A stretch of 64,000 nucleotides of DNA from Armatimonadota bacterium (GCA_026003195.1 BPGU01000001.1:729398-793397), one strand, 5' to 3'; positions 55,398 through 63,780 are shown, counted from the first letter of the stretch. Notes: generated by a model from the sequence alone, not told the origin. Made by a program: numbers and translations.

Positions 55398-56783
55398 GTG
55401 ACTGTTCGTGCCTCTTGGCGTGTTGTGCCCTGGTTCCTGCTGGCAATCTCTGCGTTCACGATAGGCTGGTGGTTGCGCCAGCAGATGGCCACCCTGCCTG
55501 TCGCAACGGCGAGCCCCGGCACCCGTTTGACGTCACTGCAGGAGTACTCACCCAAACAAAACTACACTATGGCGATCGTTCCCGGCGACAATGCCTCTCC
55601 GGTCAGTATGGACCTGATGCAGCTTTTCTACAGCGTGTTCAAGTACGTCGAAAAGCAACATGTAGAGTACACGTCGGAGATGGCGAAACCCATGGCGTAC
55701 AGTGCCGTGCGGGCGATGCTTCAGTCGCTCAATGACCCCAACACTCGTTTTCTGGAGCCGGAGGAAGCCCGGCTGTTGCAAGAAGCAGCACAGGGCAATT
55801 ACTATGGCATCGGCGCAGTGATGACGGTCGTTCGCAAGGTCACACAGGACATCGAACGGCGCGAGCTCACGGTGATCGCTCCTCTACCCGGTAGTCCGGC
55901 GGAACGAGCCGGTTTACAACCGGGCGATGTCATCACCGAGATTGACGGCAAGTGGGTCATTGCGTATGACCCGTTCCGGCAGGTTCAACGGTCGGGAGTG
56001 CGCGGCAACGAGCTGGTGAAGGCGCTGGAAGATGCCCGCAAAAGGGTGCTGGCGGGGCTGGACCTGCGCAAGGCGATGAAGGCTCTGACCAACAAGGACC
56101 AGGGCGCGATGACACTCACCATCCGTCGGGGCAACGCCACTCTCAAGGTGAAGGTGACGCCGGGCGTGCTCCATGTGGACCCGGTGGTGTATCGGCTGCT
56201 GCCGGGTGGTGTAGGGTATCTGCGCATTGTGCAGTTCAACGCACGGGCACCGGAGAAGTTGAAGACTGCTCTGGCAGGGTTGGGCGCTTCGCTGCAGGGA
56301 CTGATTATTGATCTGCGCAATAACCCCGGCGGTTCTGTGGAATCGGCGTCGCAGGTGGCGGCGATGCTGGTGAAAAGCCCTGTGCTGGCGCTGATGGAAA
56401 TGCGCTCCGGCGAGAGCAAACGTCGCCAGCCAGTAAGCATCAGTGCGAACCCACGGGTGAAGGCGCCGGTGGTAGTGCTGGTCAATCGGGGCACGGCGAA
56501 TGTGGCAGAGGTGTTGGCAGTAGCCCTGCGCGACAAGGCAGGAGCGAAGCTGGTGGGCGAGCACACTTTTGGCGACGGGCTGGTGCAGACCTTTGTGCCT
56601 TTGCCAGATGGTTCTGCTTTCACGATGACTACCGGCAAGTTCTTGACATGGAGTGGTGGCGACTTTCACGGCAAAGGGATTTACCCCACCGTCGCTGCTC
56701 CGACAGTCCCTCAACAGGGACATGACCTGGCGCTGGAGAAAGCGGTGAGCCTCCTCACACAGCGCACGACCACACGGGCATAG
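55398..56783 (+). CDS. S41/CtpA-like protein without catalytic residues (probable pseudoprotease)
   Basis: About 461 residues from GTG 55398, after GGAGG. N-terminal membrane anchor (FLLAISAFTIGWWL), a helical region (LMQLFYSVFKYVEKQHVEYT), PDZ (IAPLPGSPAERAGLQPGDVI), and an S41 fold (GVGYLRIVQFNARAPEKLKT, GLIIDLRNNPGGSVESASQV). Where active C-terminal proteases have S-A-S-A-S-E and F-G-K-G, this protein has GTANVAEVLAVALRD and HTFGDGLVQTF, so neither the Ser nor the Lys of the dyad is present. Likely a scaffold or regulator of the active CtpA encoded 18 bases downstream. Confidence 0.85.
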   Translation: MTVRASWRVVPWFLLAISAFTIGWWLRQQMATLPVATASPGTRLTSLQEYSPKQNYTMAIVPGDNASPVSMDLMQLFYSVFKYVEKQHVEYTSEMAKPMAYSAVRAMLQSLNDPNTRFLEPEEARLLQEAAQGNYYGIGAVMTVVRKVTQDIERRELTVIAPLPGSPAERAGLQPGDVITEIDGKWVIAYDPFRQVQRSGVRGNELVKALEDARKRVLAGLDLRKAMKALTNKDQGAMTLTIRRGNATLKVKVTPGVLHVDPVVYRLLPGGVGYLRIVQFNARAPEKLKTALAGLGASLQGLIIDLRNNPGGSVESASQVAAMLVKSPVLALMEMRSGESKRRQPVSISANPRVKAPVVVLVNRGTANVAEVLAVALRDKAGAKLVGEHTFGDGLVQTFVPLPDGSAFTMTTGKFLTWSGGDFHGKGIYPTVAAPTVPQQGHDLALEKAVSLLTQRTTTRA

Positions 56784-56801
56784 CAGGAAGGGAAAGGGAC
56801 C

Positions 56802-58115
56802 ATGCGGAAAAAGCGTTTGTCGTTTTCGGGATTTGCCCCGCTTCTCATCACACTAGCCTTTCTGGCGGGCTTTTTCTATTCCGACCTGAGAACGGGGGGC
56901 ATTCGGCGTGCACTGTACGCCGCGCAGACCGTTCCACAACGGGTGAACCTTGCTTTGCAGATAGAGCAGGATGCTCAACAGGGATACCTCTGGCCCGTGG
57001 GGTTGTACTGGGACGTTCTCTCGCGCCTGCGCAGCCACTATTACCAGCCGGTCAACGAAAAGCAGCTCACCTATGCTGCTATCCGCGGGATGCTGGCAGC
57101 TCTTCATGACCCCTATACCCGCTTTATGGACCCCGCCGAGTACCGCAGTATGCAGGAAGATACGCGCGGTGACTTCTTCGGCATTGGCGCGCAGCTGCAG
57201 GAAAAGGAGGGGCAGATCGTGATCTATCGCCCGATTGAGGGAAGTCCTGCAGATAAGGCGGGGATTAAGGCGGGGGATGTGATTGTGGAGGTGGACCGCA
57301 AGCCGGTGGCCGGTATGCGCGTGGACGATGTAGTGAAGAAAATCCGTGGACCACGCGGCACGAAGGTGGAGCTCACCATCCGGCGCAAGGGAGAGGCAAA
57401 GCTGCTGCATATCAGCATTGTGCGCGACCTGATTACCTCGCCCGTGGTGTATTCCTACATGGAGGACGAGAAACTCGGCATCGGGCGCATCCGACTGGAG
57501 CAGTTCAACGAGAAGTGCGACCAGCTGCTGGTGCAAAAGGTGCGCGAGCTGGAAGGGAAGGGGTTGCGTGCGCTGATTCTGGACCTGCGCTATAACCCCG
57601 GCGGCTTGCTGAATGTCGCGGTAGATGTGGCCAGTCGGTTTATCGACAACGGTGTCGTGGTGCTCATCCAGGAGAAAAACGGTCAGATAACCAAGCTGCA
57701 TACCGAGCGAGGACGCGCCCTCAAGCCTTACCCGCTGGTGGTTCTGGTGAACGAGTGGAGTGCCAGCGCGTCGGAGATCGTGGCGGGAGCCATCCGGGAC
57801 AACAAGCGAGGCGTCATTATCGGTGAGACCACCTTTGGTAAAGGGCTGGTGCAAACTATCTTCCAGCTGCAGGACAGCTCGGCAGTTGCCATCACGACAG
57901 CGAAGTATCTCACCCCCAGCGGATACGACCTGAACCGCAAGGTAGACCCGGACGGCAATGAGATCAAACGCGGAGGTATTCAGCCGGACATCGTGGTCAA
58001 GCAAAGCGAGGAGATGACTGATATCGACGACCGCGCCCATGATGTGCAGTTACAGAAGGCGATAGAGTACCTGCGCGAAAAGTTGACGGCACCCAAGGTG
58101 GCATCCATACCATAG
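56802..58115 (+). CDS. C-terminal processing protease (S41/CtpA)
   Basis: 437 residues. Membrane anchor (PLLITLAFLAGFFYS), helical region, PDZ (IEGSPADKAGIKAGDVIVEV) and S41 catalytic domain with the complete dyad: NEWSASASEIVAGAIRD and TTFGKGLVQTIF. Extracytoplasmic, trims C-termini of exported proteins or processes envelope proteins and cell-wall enzymes. AGGAAGGGAAAGGG precedes ATG 56802. In one operon with the inactive paralogue before it and the polysaccharide deacetylase after it (5-base gap), pointing to cell-wall remodelling. Confidence 0.95.
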   Translation: MRKKRLSFSGFAPLLITLAFLAGFFYSDLRTGGIRRALYAAQTVPQRVNLALQIEQDAQQGYLWPVGLYWDVLSRLRSHYYQPVNEKQLTYAAIRGMLAALHDPYTRFMDPAEYRSMQEDTRGDFFGIGAQLQEKEGQIVIYRPIEGSPADKAGIKAGDVIVEVDRKPVAGMRVDDVVKKIRGPRGTKVELTIRRKGEAKLLHISIVRDLITSPVVYSYMEDEKLGIGRIRLEQFNEKCDQLLVQKVRELEGKGLRALILDLRYNPGGLLNVAVDVASRFIDNGVVVLIQEKNGQITKLHTERGRALKPYPLVVLVNEWSASASEIVAGAIRDNKRGVIIGETTFGKGLVQTIFQLQDSSAVAITTAKYLTPSGYDLNRKVDPDGNEIKRGGIQPDIVVKQSEEMTDIDDRAHDVQLQKAIEYLREKLTAPKVASIP

Positions 58116-58119
58116 GGCA

Positions 58120-59073
58120 ATGGCATCCCGTAGGCGAACGACATCTCGGCGGCGACCGCGTAAAACGGCGCGGTTCCTGTGGGCGGTGCTGCAGGTTCTG
58201 CTGGTGGTCGCCGCGACTCTTGCCATAGCTGTCTACGTCTCACGCTTCCTGCCTCCGGCGTCTGAGGGAAACCCATCCGAAAAGGTGGTGGCATCCTCTT
58301 CTAACAGAGCAGAGCATCGCGCTCGTGCTCCTGAATCACCGGGCAAACCCGTATCGGCGGAGCGTGAGAGGGAAGTATTGCAGAGTCCTCAAGACTTATC
58401 CCCCTCACAGAGGTCTGAGCAGATACCTGCTGCACGAGTGCTACTGAGAGTCTCTTCGCGAGAGGTGGATGCGGGCGTGACCTCCGCGAAACTGGTGGCA
58501 TTGACCTTCGATGCGGGCAGTTCTGCTGAGCCTGTTCCCACCATTCTGCGTGCTCTGGCACAGCGTGGGATACACTGCACCTTCTTCCTGACCGGTCAGT
58601 GGATAGAACGCAATCCCGAAGCAGCTCGCCAAATCGCCGAGGCAGGGCACGAGCTGGGTAATCACTCCTGGTCGCATCCGACGTTTACCTCCTTAAGCGA
58701 TGAGCAGATACGGGAGCAGCTCCGCCGCACCGAAGAGATTGCCCTGCAGGTATGCGGGCGCAGTACCAAACCGCTGTTCCGTCCCCCCTTTGGCGCACGT
58801 GACGAGCGGGTGCGTTCGGTGGTTGCGGAGGAGGGGTATCTGACCATCTACTGGACGGTGGACAGCTGGGACAGTGTGAAGAAGGACATCACCCCACAGA
58901 TGATTACCGACCGTGTGATGCGCCATATCCGTCCGGGCGCGATTGTGCTGATGCATTGTGGCAGTGAGGCAACCGCGCAGGCTTTACCTCAACTGCTCAA
59001 CGCCCTGGACGCACAGGGGTATCGTGTGGTGACGGTGAGTGAGCTGTTGCGTTCAAGCGATGGGGAACCGTAG
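58120..59073 (+). CDS. Polysaccharide deacetylase (NodB domain), membrane-anchored
   Basis: 317 residues. Basic N-terminus then a membrane segment (FLWAVLQVLLVVAATLAIAV), a Ser/Pro-rich linker, and a NodB domain. Motif 1 is LTFDAG (Ala at the usual second Asp), then NHSWSHPTF (metal His pair), RPPFGARDERVR (catalytic groove), DSWDS and IVLMHCG (catalytic His). The TFDAG variant is common in a subgroup thought to act on peptidoglycan or chitin-like glycans. Substrate likely cell-wall N-acetyl sugars (inference). Last gene of the S41 operon. Confidence 0.92.
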   Translation: MASRRRTTSRRRPRKTARFLWAVLQVLLVVAATLAIAVYVSRFLPPASEGNPSEKVVASSSNRAEHRARAPESPGKPVSAEREREVLQSPQDLSPSQRSEQIPAARVLLRVSSREVDAGVTSAKLVALTFDAGSSAEPVPTILRALAQRGIHCTFFLTGQWIERNPEAARQIAEAGHELGNHSWSHPTFTSLSDEQIREQLRRTEEIALQVCGRSTKPLFRPPFGARDERVRSVVAEEGYLTIYWTVDSWDSVKKDITPQMITDRVMRHIRPGAIVLMHCGSEATAQALPQLLNALDAQGYRVVTVSELLRSSDGEP

Positions 59074-59082
59074 GGATTGCCC

Positions 59083-59181
59083 TTCCGTGTCATTGCGAGG
59101 GTGCTCTCGCACCCGAAGCCATCCCCTTTATTGTGGGAGGAGATAGCTTCGCCGCTTCGCGGCTTCGCAATGACACGGGGT
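59083..59181. repeat. Dispersed repeat, copy with perfect 14-bp inverted ends
   Basis: Bounded by CCGTGTCATTGCGA (59085-59098) and its exact reverse complement (59165-59178). The interior shares GAAGCCATCCCC and AGGAGATAGCTT with copy 1. It occupies most of the gap between the deacetylase and the convergent barrel gene. Confidence 0.75.
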
Positions 59182-59192
59182 TGGGCGTTCCA

Positions 59193-59699
59193 CTAGAAGC
59201 GCAGCTGGAAATGTACCGCCACGCCGTCCAGCTGGTTCTGGACGTTGGTCATGCCTCTCCACATCACTCCCAGTTCCAGAGGCACTGAAGTGTTACCCAG
59301 CTCGGCACTAACGCCGACGCTATAGGTCATGCCCGTTTTAGCATCGCCATCGGTATTTTTGGCGAAGCCCAAGCCGACGCCCACACTCCACCGGAACCGC
59401 TCGTATGCACTGACCAGGTTCACCTGGACGGGCACGTTGTGCATCGTTTTGTTGCCCATGAAGTCCGCGCTGAGAGTCAGCTTGCCTTCGAATCCCGGGC
59501 TGACCAGTTGCTGAAAGGCGTACTCCACTCCTGCTGTGAACCAGGCTTTATCTGCCTCCTCACGTGTTTCCGACTTCTGCGGGAAGAAAACGCCCGCGCG
59601 AACGCACAGGTTGTTATTCCCGGTTTCCTCCTGCGCGACTGCCGGTAACACGGCGGTGATCGCCACAGCCAGAGCGAGCATTGTCCACCACTTGCGCAT
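59193..59699 (-). CDS. Small outer-membrane-like beta-barrel protein
   Basis: 168 residues, AAGGAGG before ATG 59699. Signal peptide (MLALAVAITAVLPAVAQ). The mature part is made of alternating short strands with Gly and aromatic residues (WFTAGVEYAFQQL, KLTLSADFMGN, VQVNLVSAYERFRWSVGVGL, MTYSVGVSAELG) and ends HFQLRF, a C-terminal Phe as in many outer-membrane barrels. Suggests a diderm envelope. Function unknown. Confidence 0.72.
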   Translation of the reverse strand: MRKWWTMLALAVAITAVLPAVAQEETGNNNLCVRAGVFFPQKSETREEADKAWFTAGVEYAFQQLVSPGFEGKLTLSADFMGNKTMHNVPVQVNLVSAYERFRWSVGVGLGFAKNTDGDAKTGMTYSVGVSAELGNTSVPLELGVMWRGMTNVQNQLDGVAVHFQLRF

Positions 59700-59761
59700 G
59701 GGAAGACCTCCTTAAGTTGAGATTTTTCATGTCTTGGGGCAGGAAAATCGCGTGTACCCCG

Positions 59762-59790
59762 TTGACAAATCGCAAGATTTTTGGAATAAT
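59762..59790 (+). promoter_or_regulatory. Promoter of the tRNA cluster
   Basis: TTGACA (59762-59767), 17-base spacer, AATAAT (59785-59790, 5 of 6), about 34 bases before tRNA-Val. Confidence 0.75.
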
Positions 59791-59823
59791 ATACGGTGCT
59801 GGTGGGAAATGTTCCTGCAAAGA

Positions 59824-59899
59824 GGGCGAATAGCTCAGCTGGAAGAGCGCTTCCCTTACAAGGAAGAGGTCAGAGGTTCGAGCCCTCTTTCGCCCACCA
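59824..59899 (+). tRNA. tRNA-Val (anticodon TAC)
   Basis: Acceptor GGGCGAA pairs with TTCGCCC; D-arm, anticodon stem CTTCC/GGAAG with loop CTTACAA, T-loop TTCGAGC; CCA is encoded. Confidence 0.97.
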
Positions 59900-59916
59900 T
59901 GCCTTACAACCTATGC

Positions 59917-59993
59917 GGGGGCGTAGCTCAGTTGGTTAGAGCGCAGGCCTGTCACGCCTGAGGCCGCGGGTTCGAGCCCCGTCGTCCCCGCCA
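59917..59993 (+). tRNA. tRNA-Asp (anticodon GTC)
   Basis: Acceptor GGGGGCG pairs with CGTCCCC (one G-U); anticodon stem CAGGC/GCCTG with loop CTGTCAC; discriminator G and encoded CCA. Confidence 0.97.
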
Positions 59994-60004
59994 CCTTGCC
60001 AGAT

Positions 60005-60080
60005 GCCGCGGTAGCTCAGTTGGTAGAGCACAGGACTGAAAATCCTGGTGTCGGCAGTTCGATTCTGCCCCGCGGCACCA
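60005..60080 (+). tRNA. tRNA-Phe (anticodon GAA)
   Basis: Acceptor GCCGCGG pairs with CCGCGGC; anticodon stem CAGGA/TCCTG with loop CTGAAAA; encoded CCA. Confidence 0.97.
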
Positions 60081-60090
60081 TTTCTTATGA

Positions 60091-60166
60091 GCCGGCGTAG
60101 CTCAGTCGGTAGAGCGGCGCACTCGTAATGCGTAGGTCGGCGGTTCGAATCCGCCCGTCGGCTCCA
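60091..60166 (+). tRNA. tRNA-Thr (anticodon CGT); candidate integration site
   Basis: Acceptor GCCGGCG pairs with CGTCGGC; anticodon stem GCGCA/TGCGT with loop CTCGTAA; encoded CCA. An integrase gene starts the adjacent element, pointing towards this tRNA, so the attachment site probably lies in its 3' part. Confidence 0.97.
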
Positions 60167-60267
60167 TCATCTTGTACCCTCCCTGCTCTAATACCACTAC
60201 ATCTTGTGGTGCTTAATGGGTGATTCGCTGGCTAACACGCAACCTGATGCCAATTTGATGCCAATTT

Positions 60268-61410
60268 TTAGCCCTCCAGCAACCGCCGAAACAGCGCGTC
60301 CATCTTCTGCGCCGCGTCTTGCAAAAGCGTCGGCATCACGTGGGTGTAGAGGTTCGCGGTCAAACCGACTTGCGAGTGCCCTAGCACCTGCTGCACCGTG
60401 CGAAGGTCGCAACCCATCGCCAGCAGGTAACTGGCTGCCGTGTGCCTCAGCGTGTGGAACGGACGCTTCGGCAGTCCTGCCTTCCTCAGCAAGCTATACC
60501 AAACTCGAAGCAGGTTGCGTGCCGGTACGGGCGTGCCCACCGAAGATGCGAACACCAGCCCGTGCTCACGCCATGATTCGCCTGACTGCGCCTTCTCCAG
60601 CAACTGGTTGGCGAGGTGCTGCTGCAGAACGTCCAGCACAAACTGTGGAAGCTGCAGCGTGCGCCGGCTGCGGGCGGTCTTCGGCTCCACCAGCACCTGC
60701 TTGCCGTCAATGGTTTGCAACTGCACCGCTACCGTGAGCGTGCCTCGTTCAAAATCTACGTCCTGCCACCGCAAACCCAGCAGTTCGCCCTGGCGTAGTC
60801 CTAACGCCACCGCCAGCACGAACAGCGCGTATAACCGGTGACCTCGCGCCACGTCCAGCAGCTTCACCAACTCCTCAACGGTGAACGGTTGCACTTCGCG
60901 GTTCTCCACGCGAGGCGCGTCTACCAGCTTCGCCACGTTGCGCGGTACCAGCTGCCACTTCTCGGCTTCTGAAAGCGCACTGCTTGCCACTCGCAGTATG
61001 CAACGCACCGTCGATGCAGACAAACCAGAAGCCACTTTCTCATTGCGCAGTTTGTTCAGATGCGCGGGGGCAAGTTTGACAAGCGGTAGATGCCCAATCG
61101 CCGGTATGAGATGCTGGTGCACCATGCCGCGGTACAGCTCGTACGTTCTCGGACGTATGCGGGGCTTCGCCACTTCTTCTAGCCAGAAAACCAGAAACTC
61201 GCCAACCGTCTGCTTCTCACTCACGGGTAAAATACCGCGCTGTAAGTCGGCGAGTGCACGCTGAAGCTTCTCCTGCGCCTCTTTGCGCGTTTTGCCGTAG
61301 AATGCTTTGCGCTTGGGGATGCCATTCTCGTAGTAAGTGATGCGTGCTTGCCAGCGTCCGTCCGACAGCTGCGTGATGCTGCCCTCTTGATTGCCACGTC
61401 GCTTTGCCAT
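60268..61410 (-). CDS. Tyrosine-type site-specific integrase
   Basis: 380 residues, GGAGG upstream of ATG 61410. N-terminal AP2-like arm-binding part (GSITQLSDGRWQARITYYEN), core-binding SAM-like domain (TVGEFLVFWLEEVAKPRIRP) and catalytic domain. R-K-H-R-H-Y residues: Arg in ALGLRQGELLGL, Lys region in VEPKTARSRRTL, HTLRH, LGHSQV, and Tyr nucleophile in ANLYTHVM. Complete and probably active. Lies 100 bases downstream of tRNA-Thr on the opposite strand, the usual layout of an element integrated into a tRNA. Phage-like genes follow to the window edge. Confidence 0.95.
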   Translation of the reverse strand: MAKRRGNQEGSITQLSDGRWQARITYYENGIPKRKAFYGKTRKEAQEKLQRALADLQRGILPVSEKQTVGEFLVFWLEEVAKPRIRPRTYELYRGMVHQHLIPAIGHLPLVKLAPAHLNKLRNEKVASGLSASTVRCILRVASSALSEAEKWQLVPRNVAKLVDAPRVENREVQPFTVEELVKLLDVARGHRLYALFVLAVALGLRQGELLGLRWQDVDFERGTLTVAVQLQTIDGKQVLVEPKTARSRRTLQLPQFVLDVLQQHLANQLLEKAQSGESWREHGLVFASSVGTPVPARNLLRVWYSLLRKAGLPKRPFHTLRHTAASYLLAMGCDLRTVQQVLGHSQVGLTANLYTHVMPTLLQDAAQKMDALFRRLLEG

Positions 61411-61906
61411 GATGAACCTCCGTTGCCGTGATGTGTGAGGCGTCCAAAGAGGGCTTGACAGCGGTCAACAGTGGTGTTACAATCTAACCGCGTTCAGCAC
61501 CGCCCCTGCTGGACGCACCGCCAGCTTGGAGTCGCATCTCCGAGCTGGCTTTCTGTGTTTTCGTTGGCGCGGTGCACCCCACCTCACCGAACCACACCAA
61601 ACCACGCCACACCAGAAACTGTTGGCGCACTCGTCGTCTTCGTGTCGGCGTCACCGCGTTGCACACCGCGCCAGTGTCATCATAGCATGCCGTGCAAAAT
61701 ACGTCAACAGGTCATAAAAATTTATGACCTGTTGCAACAATCGTTAGATTGCAAAAATTGCGTCAGGTCGGCGATTTCGCCGACCTCATGCCACAATTGC
61801 AAGACAATCGGATTGTCTTGGATTGCAAAAGTTGCAACAGGTTGGAAATTTTTCCAACGTGTTGCAACAATCGCAAGACAGCAGCAGTGTGGACGGCAAG
61901 CGTTTT
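61411..61906. other. Non-coding region of the integrated element
   Basis: 496 bases with no gene I can support. 61420-61690 shows nothing recognisable apart from a GC-rich stretch with short inverted pieces. From 61700 it is AT-rich and filled by the hairpin cluster annotated separately. Confidence 0.6.
61702..61880. repeat. Cluster of three covarying hairpin units plus a fourth stem
   Basis: Three units each have the form AGGT-N6-NN-N6'-ACCT: 61709-61730 (core CATAAA/TTTATG), 61765-61786 (CGGCGA/TCGCCG), 61839-61860 (TGGAAA/TTTCCA, one mismatch in the closing bases). Core arms differ completely between units but stay complementary. Flanks GATTGCAAAAxTTGC, TTGCAACAATCG and GCAAGACA repeat. 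A further hairpin CAAGACAATCG/GATTGTCTTG lies at 61799-61820. Confidence 0.8.
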
Positions 61907-62704
61907 TTATTCCTCAAGGGGTTCCAGTTTCAAGGCGCGAAGGCGGGTGTCCCACACAACGTGCCGGTGCAGCGATGCCAGCACCTGACGCAAAGGTACG
62001 CAAAGGTATTCAATGCCGTAGAGGACGTGGTTTTCTGTCAGCAACTCAGGAAACCAACCGAGATGCTTCGCCAAATGCGCTCGGGGAACCCACAGGTCGC
62101 CTCCGTCCTGCCTCGCCAGCAGCTTCGTGTCGCCCACGAACACGTTGACGTAGGCTGGCGGTTCTTCGGGTTCACACTGTGGCAGCGGTGCGCTGGCGAC
62201 GGCTTCCCTCAATCGGGCGCCCCACCCCACAAGGTCGTTCGTGTCCGGTTCAAGTTCGCCGTGTGTCAGCACGTCGCGAACATCAAGGTGGTAGCGTGAA
62301 CACAGCACGCGACAGAGGTGCACCAGACCGTTCCATTGGCGGTCGTTGGGCTGTGTGCCCACCACCAGCACGCCTGCGCTGCCAACGTTGAATCTCCTTG
62401 TGTGCCTCGCGTAGCCCTGCCCTCGTTGTGGTGAGGCGTTGTCACCCAGGGTGAACAACCCGCGTGCTACCGCGCCTGACCTGGCAATCAGAAAGTGGTA
62501 GCAAACCCGAAGGTCATCGAGGGGCTCGCAAACCTCTTCGGAGTGCACGACCACACGGCGAAGGCTGCATACAGGAAACCAGTCGTAGGGGAGAAAAAAA
62601 TCCCCCCACGATGACGCTCGACCTTCGTCATCGGAGGGGTTAGGCGAACAACCCACACTATTGGCAGCTAGCCTTGACACCGCGTATTGCTTCTTCCAAC
62701 GCAA
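61907..62704 (-). CDS. N-acetylmuramoyl-L-alanine amidase-like endolysin (phage)
   Basis: Up to 265 codons; start uncertain. The frame runs upstream into the end of the next gene and across a terminator hairpin at 62594-62639, so a start nearer 62580 is likely, though no good ATG is present. Amidase_2-type pattern: zinc His in RRVVVHSEEV, then VCYHFLIARSGAVARGLF, HTRRFNVGSAGVLVVGTQPN, QWNGLVHLCRVLCSRYHLDV, RDVLTHGELEP (second His). The C-terminal ~100 residues (VNVFVGDTKLLARQDGGDLW, VPRAHLAKHLGWFPELL) look like a copper-amine-oxidase-N/SH3-type wall-binding part. Would cleave host peptidoglycan for lysis. Confidence 0.62.
   Translation of the reverse strand: MRWKKQYAVSRLAANSVGCSPNPSDDEGRASSWGDFFLPYDWFPVCSLRRVVVHSEEVCEPLDDLRVCYHFLIARSGAVARGLFTLGDNASPQRGQGYARHTRRFNVGSAGVLVVGTQPNDRQWNGLVHLCRVLCSRYHLDVRDVLTHGELEPDTNDLVGWGARLREAVASAPLPQCEPEEPPAYVNVFVGDTKLLARQDGGDLWVPRAHLAKHLGWFPELLTENHVLYGIEYLCVPLRQVLASLHRHVVWDTRLRALKLEPLEE
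62594..62639 (-). terminator. Intrinsic terminator in the phage-like region
   Basis: Minus strand: CCCCTCCGATGACG (62626-62639), 9-base loop, CGTCATCGTGGGGGGA (62601-62616), then seven T (62594-62600). Strong, 18 bases after the terminase-like stop. Confidence 0.8.
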
Positions 62705-63029
62705 TCAACATCGCCTGCCCAGTGTCGTGTTCTATACGCACGTTGTCGCGGAACTTCTCCGGTCTTCGCGCCTTCAGCAGGAACATCAGCAGCGTGTCGC
62801 TACCGGCAAGCGCACGGCGCACGGCTTCATCTTCCAGCGCGTCTGTGCCCTGTTCCCAAGCGTCCTGCCACGCTTCGGCGAAGGTCGCGCTGCGTGCCCT
62901 GCACCTGTAGGCGTGCTGTCGGGAAACGCCTGCCAGCCTGGCAGCCTGGCTGACACTGCACCCACGCGACAAGGCAGCCAGAAACTTCTCACGCCAATTG
63001 CGCCTTTTTATAGGTGTCACCTCTGTCAC
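62658..63029 (-). CDS. Terminase small subunit-like HTH protein (phage)
   Basis: 123 residues. N-terminal helix-turn-helix (FLAALSRGCSVSQAARLAGV, SRQHAYRCRARSATFAEAW) followed by EDEAVRRALAGSDTLLMFLL and KARRPEKFRDNVRIEH. This is the usual outline of small-terminase or terminase-like packaging proteins that recognise phage DNA. Its start overlaps the stop of the coiled-coil gene upstream (ATGA). The large terminase subunit is not in the window. Confidence 0.75.
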   Translation of the reverse strand: MTEVTPIKRRNWREKFLAALSRGCSVSQAARLAGVSRQHAYRCRARSATFAEAWQDAWEQGTDALEDEAVRRALAGSDTLLMFLLKARRPEKFRDNVRIEHDTGQAMLIALEEAIRGVKASCQ

Positions 63030-63517
63030 CTCTCCGTCATCCGCTGGAACGGCTCCGCTGCTGGTGGCTCCTCACAGGGTGGTAGTTTGGCAAGCCACGT
63101 TTCGGCGTCTTGCGGTGTCTGCACTCTGTCTGGCGAAAGCGAGGTTAGACTGCTGGCGTCGTGTGCGTAACTTTTCAGCGCGGTCAGCCTGTGTTCGTGA
63201 CCGCGCCGTTCGCGCACGAGTGTGTCCACACGCTGCCGAATCTGGTCTAACTCGTGAAGCAGAGGCTGCAACTCAGCGTCCAGCCTGGCGATGCGCTGTT
63301 CTTCGGCTTGCGCCAGCTGCGCGTACCATTGCGCTGCTGCCGTCGCAGCCTGCCGGATGGCTTCAACCGCCCTATGGGGCAACGAGTGCTTGTTCGTCAA
63401 CACGCGAAGCACGGTTCGTTCGTCGCCAGTGGCAAGCAATCGGGCTTCGTTGGCAAGCAGTTCGCGCCACTCGCGAAGCAGCTCGTGGGCTGCTTTCAGT
63501 GCCTCTGTGTAGGTCAT
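63026..63517 (-). CDS. Coiled-coil protein of the integrated element
   Basis: 163 residues, almost wholly helical: LKAAHELLREWRELLANEAR, EEQRIARLDAELQPLLHELD, QIRQRVDTLVRERRGHEH, then a Pro-rich end. No family recognised. Overlaps both neighbours by 4 bases, so it is the middle gene of a three-gene operon with the terminase-like gene. Confidence 0.68.
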   Translation of the reverse strand: MTYTEALKAAHELLREWRELLANEARLLATGDERTVLRVLTNKHSLPHRAVEAIRQAATAAAQWYAQLAQAEEQRIARLDAELQPLLHELDQIRQRVDTLVRERRGHEHRLTALKSYAHDASSLTSLSPDRVQTPQDAETWLAKLPPCEEPPAAEPFQRMTER

Positions 63518-63780
63518 AGCGTCACCCCCTCGGGCATGGGCACGGACACGCCAGCTGCTGCCAGCTGGCGCAACACGTCGCTGAACCGTTTGCGCAACTG
63601 CTGCGCACGCGCCAACGCGAACGGGTCGGGGTCTGTGCCCATCTGCTGCAGTTCGCGTTCAATCTCGCGCACCAACTGCACAACGTCGTTTAGCGCGGAA
63701 AATTTGTCACTCTCTGAGAAAGACGGGTCGAAGCGCGAAGTCTGCGCCTCAAGCACACTGATTGCCGTTGCGACGTCCAT
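63514..63780 (-). CDS. Small helical protein of the integrated element
   Basis: 88 residues, AGGAGG before ATG 63780. Helical and acidic (LNDVVQLVREIERELQQMGT, LARAQQLRKRFSDVLRQLAA). Function unknown. First gene of the short operon behind the promoter at 63810-63839. Confidence 0.68.
   Translation of the reverse strand: MDVATAISVLEAQTSRFDPSFSESDKFSALNDVVQLVREIERELQQMGTDPDPFALARAQQLRKRFSDVLRQLAAAGVSVPMPEGVTL

Noticed and set aside
56853-58040. 395-codon open frame opposite the active S41 protease
   Set aside because: Antisense to a gene with a complete catalytic dyad; no ribosome site.
59734-59961. 75-codon open frame across tRNA-Val and tRNA-Asp
   Set aside because: Lies over well-formed tRNA genes; not a protein gene.
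61702-61880. Hairpin cluster considered as a CRISPR array
   Set aside because: Only three units, unequal spacing (56 and 74 bases), and the variable part is the palindromic core itself, not an unrelated spacer.
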